From assembly GCA_900074885.1 (NCBI GenBank), contig FJUW01000018.1, positions 131,748 through 195,747 on the forward strand: DNA of 64,000 nt, in the 5' to 3' direction. Below the pieces are notes generated by a model, which searched no databases, was not told the DNA's origin, and worked only from the letters and a program-made list of their open reading frames with translations. This document shows positions 11,801 to 24,076 of this stretch, piece by piece. Position 1 is the stretch's first letter, and the number at the start of each line of letters is the position of its first letter. The stretch is from Rhynchosporium graminicola (lineage: Eukaryota > Ascomycota > Leotiomycetes > Helotiales > Ploettnerulaceae). The translations under genes were made by a program, and so were the position numbers.

Positions 11801-14479
11801 TCACGAATTGGTCCTTTCTAACCCGCTATCGCTTCCACGTCGCTCCCGGCTGCTTCGACCCGACCCTGTCAGCTGGTGAGAAATCCACTCTAGTATCGTT
11901 TCATAGCACAATGCATATTGCCGTAGACTCTGAACCATACTCAGTCTCTGGCCTCGAAAATCCTCCACTGTCTTCTCAATAAGATCGACATCTTGATCAA
12001 AGATCCAGTCTCCAGAAACACCCTCCGAGCTCATATAATCTCCCGAAAAGGCAGTGGTTTCCATAGGCGTCGTTCCGCTTTTAGCTTCTTTCCGCTGGCG
12101 CTTCAGCATGTCAATAACTGTGTCGATGGTACAGAAGGTTCCTGTGCGCCCGCACCCAGCACTGCAATGGACAAGCATTGGCCTTGATATTTCTGCAGAT
12201 TCTGGTTCGTCGGAGCGAGTCGATTGTGTGGGTGCCATCGATGCGCGCTGTATGACGTTACTGAGTTCAACTAAGCCTAAGAGCTGACCTGGGCTGGCAG
12301 GAGCGCCGAAGTCTGGCCACGAGGAGTAATGCACTTGCGTAATTTCGCGCATGGGCGAGAATGGATGACCGGAATGCGATAACGTGAATTTTCGTATTAT
12401 GGCATAAGGTTTGTCAGTCGGTGCTGGAGGTGTGGTTTCCGCTGTGGTGTTTGCTCGACGGCGTCCGGAGTCACGACTTTCTTTTGGAGAGTGGCTTCTA
12501 CTAGACGATAGAGCAACTTTCTTCTCCGAAAGAGCTCTGAGCTTTAGTGGTCCAAATGCTTTGCCCGTCCAATACTGGTGGCACTTGAGCTGACCACCTT
12601 CCGACTCGGCTGTGAGCATGACTATTACTCTAACATCTTGATCCCAGATGACACTCCAGAAGTCCTAGAATTTGTAAGCACTATGCGGATATCGTAAGGA
12701 CGGAAGACTTACTTCAAATGTGGCGGGCAGGGGACCTTGTGAAGCGATATATTGCTTGTGGCTCCGGGATGACTTGATGTGACTTGCATTGACATAATCG
12801 CAAGCTCCCTCTGCACGTCCTTGAACCCTTACACGAGTGTGCTCGAACGGCCATATGTTATTATATCGGTTCTTGCTCCCTTTCTCAATACCGGCAATTT
12901 GCACCTCCTTCGAGCCTGGCGCTGGTGTGCCCCAGGATACTCCTGATGAAAGAGCCTTTGTCATTCGAGACTGCTCTGCCAGTTCTAGGCGCAAAAACTT
13001 GTCGGAGACAATCTTTCCATGATCGTCTGCTGCGCAAGTCTTAATGAGCCATCTCGGGAGCAGCGTCTTGAACTCAGGTGCGAGCTCATCTGGTATTTTA
13101 AGATCCATCTGTCCCACACCCCCAATGAGGTCCTGGTTCTGACGGATGTTACTGAAAAATGGATTTGCTGCGTTTTTTGTGGCTGGCATTAAGCATCCTC
13201 CGGCCACAGGGGCGACCTCGGGTCCTGAAGTACCTAGAGATAAGCTGATTTTCGAAGATTGCATCTCATGGCTAGATCGATTGTCGATGAGATGTGGGAA
13301 ATTCTTTGAGAAATCGGCGAATCCGCCCCTGACAATGTAAGAGGCTCCTTCCCAGCCTTCATTTGAGAACTTCTTGAGGGTGTTGACTGCCGATACCGCA
13401 TCTTTTTTCTCGTAGGAGGAAGCGTCATAGACAACCAGATACTTCGCACTCTTCCATTCGGCGAATCTGGCCTTCTCAGCATCGTTGGTAAAGGTGTCCT
13501 GCAGTTTTTGTAAATTGAAAGATGGTCGTTTCAACAGCGTAGTCGGGATACACAAATTTAAAGCACCGTTGATCCGAGATTGAGAGAACTGTGGGAATAC
13601 TCGTAGATCGAGTAGTAAAAATTGCGAAGAAGGTAGACGTTCCATCATATCTTTCAACTGTGCAGTGGAGATAAGCGCAGGTCCGTCCTCCAGCGAAGAT
13701 GGAAGTGTATCTGCCCTGTGCTGACTTGTTTTTTGCTGTAGTTTTAGTTGTGGCGAAGGAGGATCTGCCTTGTTTTGTGGCAATGAGAGGCGAGGATGCC
13801 TATCATCGAGGTTCGAGAGTATGTTTCGTTGTATGGAAGGATCTGACTCATTCATGGGCGCGGGAGATTGTTGACGCGGAATATCGAAGAACGAAGGTGC
13901 GTTCAGCGACCCACCATCGAGATCCATTCTATCTGGAGTGTCCTGTCGTGGCCGAGGTTTCGATTTGGGAGATGTATTGTCTTGAGTCTCAGATCTTGTA
14001 GATCTCCTTTCTGGTTTTGGTCGCGCCTGGGCACTTGGGGTCGACGAAAAGTGTGACAGATTCCCATGGCCTAGGCTGAATGCATTTGGACCCTCTGCCT
14101 GCTTCCTAAATGCTGCGAAATCTGGGTTCGCATCTAAAGGAAGATGCTGTGGGGTTGCCGCTCCGAAGGATCGAATCGATGACGAAGGAGGGCTCCAATT
14201 GTCTTTCGGGCCTACCCCAGAATCACGAGGGTCACTGGCAGGGTCGACAATGAGCCCGAAGTAATTTGGACTCGGCGTACGAGCATTGTCGTTCTGTACT
14301 GCTGGTGATCGCAGAAAGGGTGCAGCATTCGGTGGATGTGCTTGGCCGACAGAGGCGGCCACTCGTGGTAAAGGGTTCGTAGGAGTTGTAGAGGACTTCG
14401 AAGATGTTCGATTTGACGAAGAATGCGAATGGGAGTGTGCCGACCGCCGCGGCGGTCTTGTGGTGGTCTTCGTAACCAT
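11801..14479 (-). CDS. Protein tyrosine phosphatase with N-terminal rhodanese-like domain, 876 aa
   Basis: Exon 1 runs 14479 to 12713 and exon 2 runs 12664 to 11801; the 48 nt intron is GTAAGT...CTAG. I chose the ATG at 14479 (MVTKTTTRPPRRSA); the frame extends 12 codons further but only to a TTG. Residues 1-265 are Ser/Pro/Thr-rich and look disordered. Residues about 268-395 resemble a rhodanese/Cdc25 fold (FLLLDLRVFPQFSQSRINGA). The expected active-site loop reads YLVVYDASS with no Cys, so this domain should be non-catalytic. The PTP domain follows: KNRYNNIWPFEHTRV near 536, the WPD loop (Trp705-Asp707) and the signature HCSAGCGRTG at 755-764 with Cys756 and Arg762. The layout matches the Pyp1/Pyp2/Ptp2-3 class that dephosphorylates stress MAP kinases, where the rhodanese-like part docks the kinase. 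An insert of about 45 residues rich in Ser and Arg (640-670) interrupts the PTP domain. Confidence 0.92.
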
Positions 14480-14678
14480 CGTGGATGTATGAGATGTTCG
14501 CGCCGAAGGATGCAAGGTTGAATTGCAACCTTGTGTAACAGCAGGGCCTTATTTTACAATCTCTGGGAATCCATCGTGACCAGGAGATAATTGTAGCTGT
14601 TCCCCAACAATATGCAGGTCTTTGTTGGCGTTGAGTGGGCGTTTACGTTGCTAGGAGATCAAGGAAGGAAGGAAGGTG

Positions 14679-14732
14679 TGAGGTGAGGTGAGGTGAGGTG
14701 AGGTGAGGTGAGGTGAGGTGAGGTGAGGTGAG
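14679..14732. repeat. GAGGT minisatellite
   Basis: About ten uninterrupted copies of a 5 bp unit (AGGTG) start about 200 bp upstream of the phosphatase ATG, on the promoter side. Confidence 0.9.
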
Positions 14733-15030
14733 TGAGCAAGAGGAGGTTGTCCCAAGGCTTAGTCGATGACGATTAGGCGGCGAGGGGAGGGATTGGACAG
14801 CACTCGAAATGGCTGTGTGCCGGCCGTCCTATGTACTTTCCGTCGTCGTACTGCCTGCGCTTTTGGATTCCAGGGTTCGAAGATCTGCACTCCGTATGCT
14901 GGATTGGATTTGAGTGGGAAACGGTCTCGGTCTCGAGAAACGGCGATCGTCGTCGGAGGGACAGCTCAGAAGAGGAAGAGATCAGAAGAGCAATGACGCG
15001 GAACAAGGGGCACAGTGCCAAGTGCTATAC

Positions 15031-15070
15031 TCGAAGAGTCGAAGAGTCGAAGAGTCGAAGAGTTCAAGAG
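15031..15070. repeat. TCGAAGAG octamer tandem repeat
   Basis: Four perfect copies of an 8 bp unit are followed by a one-mismatch copy (TTCAAGAG). The run sits inside a purine-rich stretch. Confidence 0.85.
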
Positions 15071-15244
15071 GCGAAGAGAAGAGAAGAGATCGAAGAGGCG
15101 GTGCGCACGCAGTCTGTTTCCAGTATGGTCGATGGAGGGAAGATAGGTAGAGAGGGGAGAGGGGCAAGAAGGAATGGGAGGAGTGTTTTGCTCGTTGATG
15201 AGCGCGCGGGATGAACGAATCTAGGTGGGTGTACAAGTAAATCA

Positions 15245-15256
15245 GGGGGGGGGGGG
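15245..15256. repeat. G12 homopolymer
   Basis: Twelve consecutive G residues, a site prone to length errors. Confidence 0.9.
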
Positions 15257-15899
15257 AAAGCCATACACCAACGCCACAAACATAGGTAGGTACCTAACTA
15301 AAGGTCAGCTTGCCAATTCCAGTATCCAAGCACTTGACAATTGCTTCACTGCACACTGCACACTGCACACTTCTATGATCCCGGATACTTCGCATTGGTA
15401 CAGTACCAAGTACCTCTATTATTACACTGTCGAGTAACTCCCTACCTACCTGGCCAGGAATTGGTTTTTGTAATACTATTACTTTGTACACTAAGTATGC
15501 TGGCGCAAGGCTGTGTGCAACTACTCTACAGTACTGTACTGTACTGTACGTAGATTTAGATTAGATCAATCATTTGAGGGTCGGTCCTTTGCGAAGTAGC
15601 CTCTAGGTACAATAGCTAAGGTACCGATCGATAGGCACGTCACAAACGTCATTACTGTACGAGCCAGATTCTATCTATCTATCAGAGTTTGGGGACTCCA
15701 AGGCCAGACCGCTCCTTCCCTAGATCATATTGTATGTATAACCTTCGGATCCGCCGCTAGAAGCAATCTCCCACACTAGCACATTTCTTACTATCCTTTA
15801 GTTAACTCTCCTGAATACTTATAATGGTCACTCACACTCATACTCACACTCACACTCAGCACCTACACAAACTACAATTATACTTAGTATACGATGGTA

Positions 15900-16100
15900 C
15901 AGCGGTTAAGTCTTGTCCCTCCCTAGTCAACTTAAGGGAGGCTATGCGGGTCTCGAGAATTTACTTGATTAAGGAGTAAACAGATCCAAGTAATCAACGT
16001 GGTGCGATCAAGTCCGTGCGTTCTCGTAGTATTTACTACTCTGTTCAATTAAGAAAGAGTCTTGAGATCCTAGTCAACTCGGGACAATACTTAACCGCTG
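15900..16100. mobile_element. 201 bp MITE with near-perfect inverted ends, TA-flanked
   Basis: The left end CAGCGGTTAAGTCTTGTCCC and the reverse-complemented right end CAGCGGTTAAGTATTGTCCC differ at one position. TA dinucleotides flank both sides (15898-15899 and 16101-16102). This fits a non-autonomous Tc1/mariner or pogo/Fot-type element. There is no coding capacity. A diverged, end-truncated relative lies at 24515-24660 in the opposite orientation. Confidence 0.8.
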
Positions 16101-16673
16101 TACCTCCGTATGGGGAGGGAGGGTACCCAACTGCTTCGTAGCGTAGACGTGCGAAGGACCGGGAATGTCGAGTATGAAGGGGATCCGATCGATCATTAGT
16201 CCCATACTGCACGTGAAGGTTCTGTGTCAGTCACTGGTCGTGTCACTTTCGAGACATTCCTCAAATCTGGAAAGGCTTCGAAGTCTAGGTTACCTAGCTA
16301 GGTAGGTTTAGCAAAAGCGAGGGGACATATAAAATTGACGAGTATTCTGAAAAGAATGGCAGTACTTGCTAATGCGAAAGGCGCGTACCTAACTAGGTAC
16401 CTACTGATGGCATCGTATAGGATTAGAGGGAGAAGTAGATACATACTAAGTATTAGCCGCATCGAGGACCAGACTTTCCTTTCCATACTTTCTTTACCTA
16501 GGTAAGGTAGAAAAGCACCACTCTCGATACACTTATTCAAATATCTACCGAAGAACTTTCGGACAATTATCTTGCTAGGCATGCCATCCATTGTAGTTAC
16601 ATCGTGAGTACCTAGAAAGCCTTACTGTACCTGTTCTTCCCTCGTTCCGTAACACCAAAACCCGTTGACTCAG

Positions 16674-16713
16674 CCTCCTCCTCCTCCTCCTCCTCCTCAT
16701 CCTCCTCCTCCTC
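16674..16713. repeat. CCT trinucleotide repeat
   Basis: A CCT run with one interruption (CAT) makes spurious poly-Pro frames on the plus strand. Confidence 0.85.
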
Positions 16714-16905
16714 GAACGACGTCATTCGAAACTTTCAGCTCTCCATCAATTACACATTTGAATATTCCGCCACTCTCCAAGGCAGTATTTCTCGATGTTG
16801 CCTTCACAGCCATCACTATTATTATTGTTATCATCATTATCTGTTGTATGAAGATCTCGGTCAGCGAACAGACCGGCCAAAACCAGCGAAAAGAACCACC
16901 CCATG

Positions 16906-16931
16906 CCATACCATACCATACCATACCATAC
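16906..16931. repeat. CCATA pentanucleotide repeat
   Basis: About five tandem copies of CCATA, non-coding. A short GAGGAC repeat follows at about 17063-17083. Confidence 0.85.
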
Positions 16932-18286
16932 CCCGACAATGATGTATCCGACCGACTTATTACCTTAATCGTCGAGTTTCGAGTTCACGCCTGGACCCGT
17001 CCAACTGGTACTAACTAACTCACGCGGTGCTGCACCATCCGTCGCCGTCTGTCAATCACTAGGACGAGGACGAGGACGAGGACGGCTGGATGGTACCCTT
17101 CAGCCTTCCACAGCCTCCCTCTCCTCCTTTCCGGACTCTAATACCGGATCACTCTCAACCATTGAACTCAGCCCTCTCTCTATGCACGAAACGTACGAGT
17201 TGGGAGTGTGACTGCAGTGCAACATCGTTCTGGACCCTGTATAGCCCTACCCTACACTTGCTGCCTGCAGGTGCGCATGGCAATCCCAATCACAGCCCTC
17301 GCGGATGGCGAGACATCATCATTGCCGCCAGCTAAGGCGCCAATTCGTGATGCTTATATCGTGTGATCTTTGGCGTCGACGGTCTGCCAAACATCTCCTG
17401 ATTCCCATATTCCAATTATAGCCCAGGGGGCTATCCAATTATTTTCAAAATGACAGACAGTGTTCTGTTTGTTTTTAATGCGAGGAAATTTCAGAGAACG
17501 CTGGCGCAGGTAAGAGAGAGAGTACCTGATCATCAAGCTAGCGATGCTCATATTTAAAAAATATCTATGACTTTCAGTAACATTTCAGCAGCATTTCGTT
17601 GACTTCCTATCCCAATCCTGATCATGAGAGTGGAATGGTTGCGTAGCTTTCTCCCTGTTATTGAGGGAGACATCTCCGGTGCAATTGCTCACAACGAACA
17701 GTCATCGCCAGAAATTATCCCGACAAAAATCCCTATCTATCAATAACCGACGTCGCAACCCCGCAAAATATGCTTCCAGCAAGCATGTTTGCACGGGGAA
17801 GCGCCGCGGCTGCCATACCTTATCTTGCGGGATACATAACATCCCAGAAACATTCCGCAAATACAGGGAGGAGAAATATTACATTTCGGCTTATGGCTGG
17901 CTGGCTGGTAAAGCCGTTGACTGCGATACACCATAATCTCAAGGTCTCATTGGTGATCGGGCAAAGACAACGGTGTTGATCGTCCGCTTAAATTCTCCGA
18001 GATAAGCTCCAGAGGCAGGTCGACCATTATTACAATTCGGTGAGAGTTTTGCGATAAGACTCAAATAGTAGAAAACCACACAAATTCGATCTCTTTCACA
18101 ATGTTCCCTCTCTTCCATATTCTGAAAGCAGCTACCAAGCATTCGATTCCTTTGATGCGACCACTACATACAAATGGCAAACACGCAAATTTGCACTCTT
18201 CTAATCTTTACCGTCATTTCACAAGCTGCATAACTCACAAGTCCCATACGAGCTTGTATTGAACTTGATCGACCACTTTCGCCAGA

Positions 18287-19901
18287 ATGTCTGTCCGAAA
18301 GAAAGGCTCCAATTCTCTTGACGGGAAAGACATCAAAGCAGCCTACGAAATCAACGAGCCTGTAGAGCCTCAATCCGAGTCCGAGATAACTACCAACACC
18401 ACAGCCGATATCGTCGATCACCATGCCGAACGAGCTCTATGTCGGAAGTTCGACTACAGACTTCTTCCAGTCCTGGCTGTGATGTATCTCTTCAACTCAC
18501 TAGATAAGGGGAATCTTGGAAATGCAAAGACCGATGGCATGGAAAAAGATTTGCACTTCAAGAATTACCAGTACAATCTCATCTTGAGCGTTTTCTATGT
18601 TCCTTACGTCATATTCGCTCCTCCGATTGTAAGTTGTTATTCTCTTGGTTTGATTGAGTACTAAGTGTTTTATAGGCAATGTTAGGAAAGAAATTCAGCC
18701 CTTCAGCCGTGCTGCCCATCTTGATGGCATGTTTCGGGACTCTGACGATTCTCGGAGTTGCTGTGAAGAACTTTGCTGGAATGATGACACTTCGCTGGTT
18801 TCTAGGTGCGTTTCCTCAAGACCGCATCTGAGGATAGTGGCTGATGACCCATCAGGAATGTCTGAATCCGCCTTTTTCCCTCTGGTCATTTATTATCTCA
18901 CCACGTTCTACCGACGAGGAGAACTAGCCCGTCGCCTCGCAATTTTCTACTCCGCATCGAGTATCGCCAACGCCTTCTCCGGCCTCCTAGCATTCGGCGT
19001 TTTCCAAATCAAGAACACAACCCTTCAAGGCTGGCGCTATCTCTTCCTCATCGAAGGATGTTTAACCACTCTCTTTGCAATCTTCGCCTTCTGGTACCTT
19101 CCCCCAAATGCAGCAGGCGCCAGATTCCTCAACGAAGATGAACGAAAACTCGCGCACCATCGTATCCAAGTAGACTCGTCATCCATTGTCAACGAACCCT
19201 TCAATCTTCGAGAGTCGCTCATGATCTTCCGTCAACCAACAACATATGCTTTCCTAGCCATCGAAGTCTGTCTGGGAGTACCCCTACAATCCGTATCTCT
19301 ATTCCTACCGCAAATCGTCGCTCGTCTGGGATACAGTAAAGTCAAAACTAATCTGTTTACTGTGGCGCCTAATGTCAGCGGTGCGGTTATGTTACTTATC
19401 CTCGCTTTTACTTCGGATTTGACGCGGAGGAGAGGACCATTTATTACGCTTGGGTTCCTCTTCACGTTTTGCGGGATGATTATCTACGCTACTATCGACG
19501 TTCTGCAGCATACCAACATCGCTTATTTCGCTACGTTCATGATGTGCTGGGGCACCTCCGCTCCGTCCGTCCTGCTATCCACATGGTATAACAACAATAC
19601 ACCCCACGAGGGCCGTCGTGTAGTTCTTACATCTGTGGGTGTTCCGCTGTCGAACCTCATGGGATTGGTCTCAAGTAATATCTTTACCCCACAATCGGCG
19701 CCCAAATATATCCCCGCTTTGGCGACTACTGCTGCTTTTGGCGCGACTGGGGCGCTGCTTGCTGGTCTGTTGAGTGTTTATATGGTTTTTGACAATAAGA
19801 GGAGGGATAGAAAATTGGGGAGGAAGTTGGATGTCAAGGATGTGCCGACGGAGTTGTTGAGGGATGGGTCGAGCGTGCCTGAGTTTAGGTGGTTTTTGTA
19901 A
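18287..19901 (+). CDS. MFS transporter, anion:cation symporter (allantoate permease-like) family, 505 aa
   Basis: Three exons (18287-18628, 18676-18805, 18856-19901) are joined by introns of 47 and 50 nt. The N-terminus is charged and cytosolic, followed by YLFNSLDKGNLGNAKTDGM, the conserved stretch after the first membrane segment of the Dal5/Tna1-type carriers. Several hydrophobic segments follow (for example ILMACFGTLTILGVAVKNF, AFFPLVIYYLTTFYRR), then a middle loop with LNEDERKLAHHRI, and a second half with SDLTRRRGPF and a Lys/Arg-rich tail. Length and layout fit 12 membrane helices at the plasma membrane. The family moves organic anions such as allantoate, nicotinate, pantothenate or biotin precursors by proton symport; the substrate cannot be told. 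It stands alone, with no metabolic neighbours. Confidence 0.9.
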
Positions 19902-20613
19902 AAAATAAAAAAAAAAGTAAGGAAGCTGAGATGATCAGGATATCAAAATAGCTAGATCGTCATTTAAGATTAGTGACACTTGAGATAATAAATAACAGCT
20001 TTTCGTAGGCATATAGTAGCGAAAGTTGAAATGCGAAAGCTAACGTTCAGATTTGGAACAATAATGCATATTACAGCAGATCTGGAAGGAGCATGTTGTC
20101 ATAGTAATTACCTCGCCATATCGCATAAACATGATATGAAAGTTACAGATCATAGACAAGAGCATTTATTTCATTCAGTATATAGTACCAGCATAATGTT
20201 CCAAACCCCTTTTCACCTCCCTTTGCAGATTGTTCCGTAGCGCACTGTATTTCTCGCTAAGCTGTTGCTATTGATGTCGGATGTGCTGTCAACAATAGGT
20301 AACAACAGGTTAGGCATTACAATAGCAATACTTTTTGGCTTCCATGTATATCAGAACCTTTCAACATTTTTTCAAGATTTACTCACGCAGGATCTTCTTT
20401 ATACATTATTTCCCAGTTTTTCCGGCATACTCAGCATAGGCTCGAAGCTGTCGCGCGCCAAGACTGGTTTGCTAGCTTGACACCTCAGGCTGCAGGAGCT
20501 CTCAATATCAACATGGCAGCCTTGTCCAAAATTCCGCGCGAAAGCTCCTTATTCACACAACCACGCGCAAAAACGCGCAATCCATTCCTGCGTTCTTCCC
20601 ACAATACGCAACG
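19902..20613. other. Intergenic, promoter side of NIC96
   Basis: The stretch is AT-rich. One short ORF (20031-20240) has no recognisable content. No other feature seen. Confidence 0.45.
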
Positions 20614-23600
20614 ATGTCACTTTTCGGGAACCTAAACAATACAACAAACTCGAACAATGGCGGTGGTCTCTTTTCCTCCAAGCCTGCAGCCACTGGGGGA
20701 GCATTGTTTGCTGGAATAACCTCATCGAATGCCAATGCAAACCCTTCTTCGACAGGTGCCACTGGAGGCGGACTATTTGCATCAACTCTAGGAGGAGGTC
20801 TGGGAGGTTTGGGCTTAGGCAGTAGCACTCAACCTCAACAACAAAGCTCGACTGGGGGCATGTTTGGAGGCTTGGGGGCAGCAACTACGACACAACCAGC
20901 TGGAGGAAGCGTATTTGGTGGAATTGGGACGAGTACGCAGCAGACAAATGCGATGAACATGTTTGGTGGAATGAATTCTGGATCGATTACACAGCCACAG
21001 CAGCCTCAGCAATCCACAGGTTTTGGTAATACTAGCACAGGTCCTCTTCAGCAATCTCAGTCACAATCTCAGTCAGCTAGCCAGAATACCGCCTACTTCG
21101 ATGCCATCCTGGAACGAAGCCGGAAGAGAGCGCATGCTGAAGCCATATCTGAGGATCTCCCACAGCTTCAACTCGGCCTTGGAGACCTGCGCCAGCGAAT
21201 AAAGCGACTTGGGCCAAGTAAGAACGAACGCGCAGATGGCAGAGCGCATTACCTTCTCGCAGCATCAGGGGTGGATCCAGGAGCAGCAGTCAGAGACCTG
21301 AGTAATTTTGCCCCAGCAGCTGCCAGGTTAGACCGGCCGCAGGCACAAGAGGTACAGGATACAGATGTCGAGTCGTACTTGGCAAACCTCCAGACACAAA
21401 CTACACTGAGTATGATAGCGGATGGACTCTCTCGATCCGTTCGCGATTTTGATGCTTTCTTGGAGGACAATGTCACGATGGAATGGGACGCTCAGCGAAA
21501 ACGGATATATCAACATTTTGGCATTCGACCTAAGGAGTCTACGTTACCTGGAGGTGGTAGCTTTACTGCAACCACGAATGATTCGCAAGGCGGATTCGGA
21601 AGATCGAGACGAACTAAGGCGGCTGCTCTTGCAGGGTCGCGAGCTTCTGGGCTTGGAGGCGATAATGTGGCCGTATCAGGAGGCGGATCTGCCGGTGGAT
21701 TTGGAGGGTTTGGTGAGAGTGGGTTCGGCAAGTCGAGCATGCAGAAATCAATTATTGGAGCAGCGGGTCCTATTGGTAACACTCATCAGCCTCTATTCGC
21801 AGATGTCGAGAAGCAGCTGGAGGCCGATGGCAACAATGCGGCAGCACCTCACGATCGATTCCAACGGGACAAGCAGAACAAGTATGCCGAAAAAGTTCAA
21901 CTTCTGAACTCTGCTAGACTACAAAGGGTACCATTCGCGGTTTCGAAACAGTTTGCCGATGTTGTCAAATCTGCAGGTGACCAGCATGGACCTGATCTGG
22001 CCAAGGCTTACAGAGCTTTGTCGTCAATAGTTGGCGAGGATCCAGAGTCAAAATCGTTTTCAGAAAATACGACCGCCAGGGAAAGACAGTATTCTAAGGC
22101 TCATAATGACGCGGGGAATACTAGCTTTGTATCGCAGGCATTGAGGAAACAGATTTTACGCGGAGGCGCAAGATGTTTGGAGAAGCTGGCTTTCGAGAGG
22201 ATGGAGGAAATGATCACGAAAAATCCTCGCGACGCCAACCTTGGAGGAGTTCCAAATGTTATCAACAAGATCAAGGCATACGTTCGTGTACTGGCCGTTA
22301 AGAAAAGCCTCACAGGAGACAACGCCGACTTGCAAATGCTCGGAGATGACTATGTCTGGGCTCTCCTCTACTTCCTTGTAAGAACAGGCCATGTCGCTGA
22401 GGCAAGCTCCTATGTCAGCGATAATGCAGTGGTGTTCAGAGCTCTCGATCGTAATTTCAGTGCATATATTGATGCTTACGCCAGGAGTGACGACAGGAGA
22501 CTCAGCGACGAACTCCAAGTCCGCATCAACGCTGAATATAACCAACGACTGAGAATCGCGCCGGAAAACTCCATTGACCCATACAGAATGGCATGCTACA
22601 AACTTATTGGTCGCTGCGATCTTCGTAGTCGAACGCTGGAAGGAATTAGCCAGGATGTCGAAGACTTCGCCTGGAACCAACTTGTCCTTGCCCGAGAGAC
22701 GAACAAGGTTGACTCAATGGCAAGCGAAGTTTATGATCTTACCCAAGCCCAACAGACAATTCGAGAGATTGGCAATCGATTTTTCTCTCCAGCAGCTGCT
22801 GGAGGTGCAAAAATTGGCAGCTCTTTTGGCGCCTTTGTATTCCTTCAGATTGCAATTGGGATGTTTGAGGAAGCTGTTAGCTTTTTATACAAGTATTCCT
22901 ACGTCGACGGTGTCCACCTTGCAATTGCTTTGGACTTCTACGGTATCCTCAGAGTCTCTGATCCCACAAGCGGAAACCAGGATCTTCTTAGCCGAACAAC
23001 TACAAATCTGCCTCAGATCAGCTTTGCCCGAATGGTCGGCCTCTACACCCGCGACTTCAGAGCTGCGAACGTATCTGCTGCTGTGGACTACCTTGTTCTA
23101 ATCTGCCTCAACAAAGACCTTCCAGGCCAGGCAGGAGCCAACTACACAATGACCTGCCACGAGAGCTTACGAGAGCTCGCGCTCGAAAGTAGGGAATTTG
23201 CACTTCTTTTGGGCGACATGCGTAGCGATGGACAACGTATCAATGGCCTGATCGAAGACCGCGTCCGCTTGATCGGCTTGGAAGATGCAGGTGAATTCAT
23301 GCGAACCATAACACTCCAGGCCGCAAGCGTTGCAGATGACAACGGACGAACTACGGATGCAGTACTATTATATCATCTTGCTACAGAGTACGACAGCGTG
23401 ATTACCACCATCAATCGAGCACTCAGTGAAGCAGTTGCTACGCCTCTTGGCCAAGAGCCAACGAAGTTGCAGCCATTGAAGGCTCGATCAGCTACTGATC
23501 AGCAAAGCATTGAGGGCACAAAATCAAGTCTTACATCTATTGAGGACCCATTCCTACTATCGGAGAAGATGTCGCGGATTTACACTGGCCAGATGTACCG

Positions 23601-24076
23601 AGCCAAGATCAAGGTCCAGAATCAAGATGCTTGCGTTGCACTGCAGACAATGTACCAAGCCAAGAACATGGTCGAGAATAGCAGGTGGACTGACGCACTT
23701 GATGTAAGCTTTTTCACCATTCAGTCAAAAGATTGCGTTACTAATATAACAACAGCTTATGAAAAGTCTCGACATCCTCCCTCTCGCCGCGAAAGGAGAT
23801 CCATCAATCATCCGAAGCTGTGCTACCAAATTCCCATCCTTACCTCAACCCGTGGCGCAGAATGTCCCCAATCTATTAATGTGGTCTATCATGTGCTGCA
23901 AGAACCAGCGGCTCATTTTACAGAACAGTCAGTTCGGCGGAAATGAGGGAACCAGGCAGGCTATGATAGCGGAGTTCAAGCAGACGAATATGGATTTGAC
24001 GACGTATACTAGTCAGCTGAGATATAGATTCCCAGCTCACATCCACGAGGCTTTAGCTCGGGCGCAATCGGAGTAG
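20614..24076 (+). CDS. NIC96: Nucleoporin Nic96/Nup93, 1136 aa
   Basis: Two exons (20614-23703, 23756-24076) flank a 52 nt intron (GTAAGC...ACAG, CTAAT branch point). The start MSLFGNLNNTTN leads into an N-terminal low-complexity region, residues about 1-165, with GLFSS, GALFAG, GGLFAS, MFGGLG, VFGG and GFGN repeats of the GLFG/FG type and a Gln/Ser-rich spacer. The remainder is the long alpha-helical Nic96 domain (for example DYVWALLYFLVRTGHVAEA, AIALDFYGIL, DLLSRTTT, QAMIAEFKQTNMDLTTYTSQ). The protein is a scaffold of the nuclear pore inner ring and anchors the central Nsp1 channel complex. It is longer than yeast Nic96 (about 840 aa) because of the FG-like N-terminus and a Gly-rich insert near 340-400, as in other filamentous ascomycetes. 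Confidence 0.95.

Larger units (their letters stand above)
14480..18286. other. 3.8 kb intergenic region with simple repeats and a MITE, no gene
   Basis: This is the shared 5' region of the phosphatase (minus) and the MFS transporter (plus). It is unusually rich in simple repeats, listed separately, and contains a TA-flanked MITE. Reading frames such as 14831-15214 exist only because the repeats are purine-rich; I see no coding gene. Confidence 0.5.

Noticed and set aside
14477..14515. Upstream start for the phosphatase at 14515
   Set aside because: That codon is TTG; the first ATG in frame is at 14479.
14831..15214. 127-codon Arg/Glu-rich ORF upstream of the phosphatase
   Set aside because: It overlaps tandem purine repeats that are open in several frames on both strands; no conserved content.
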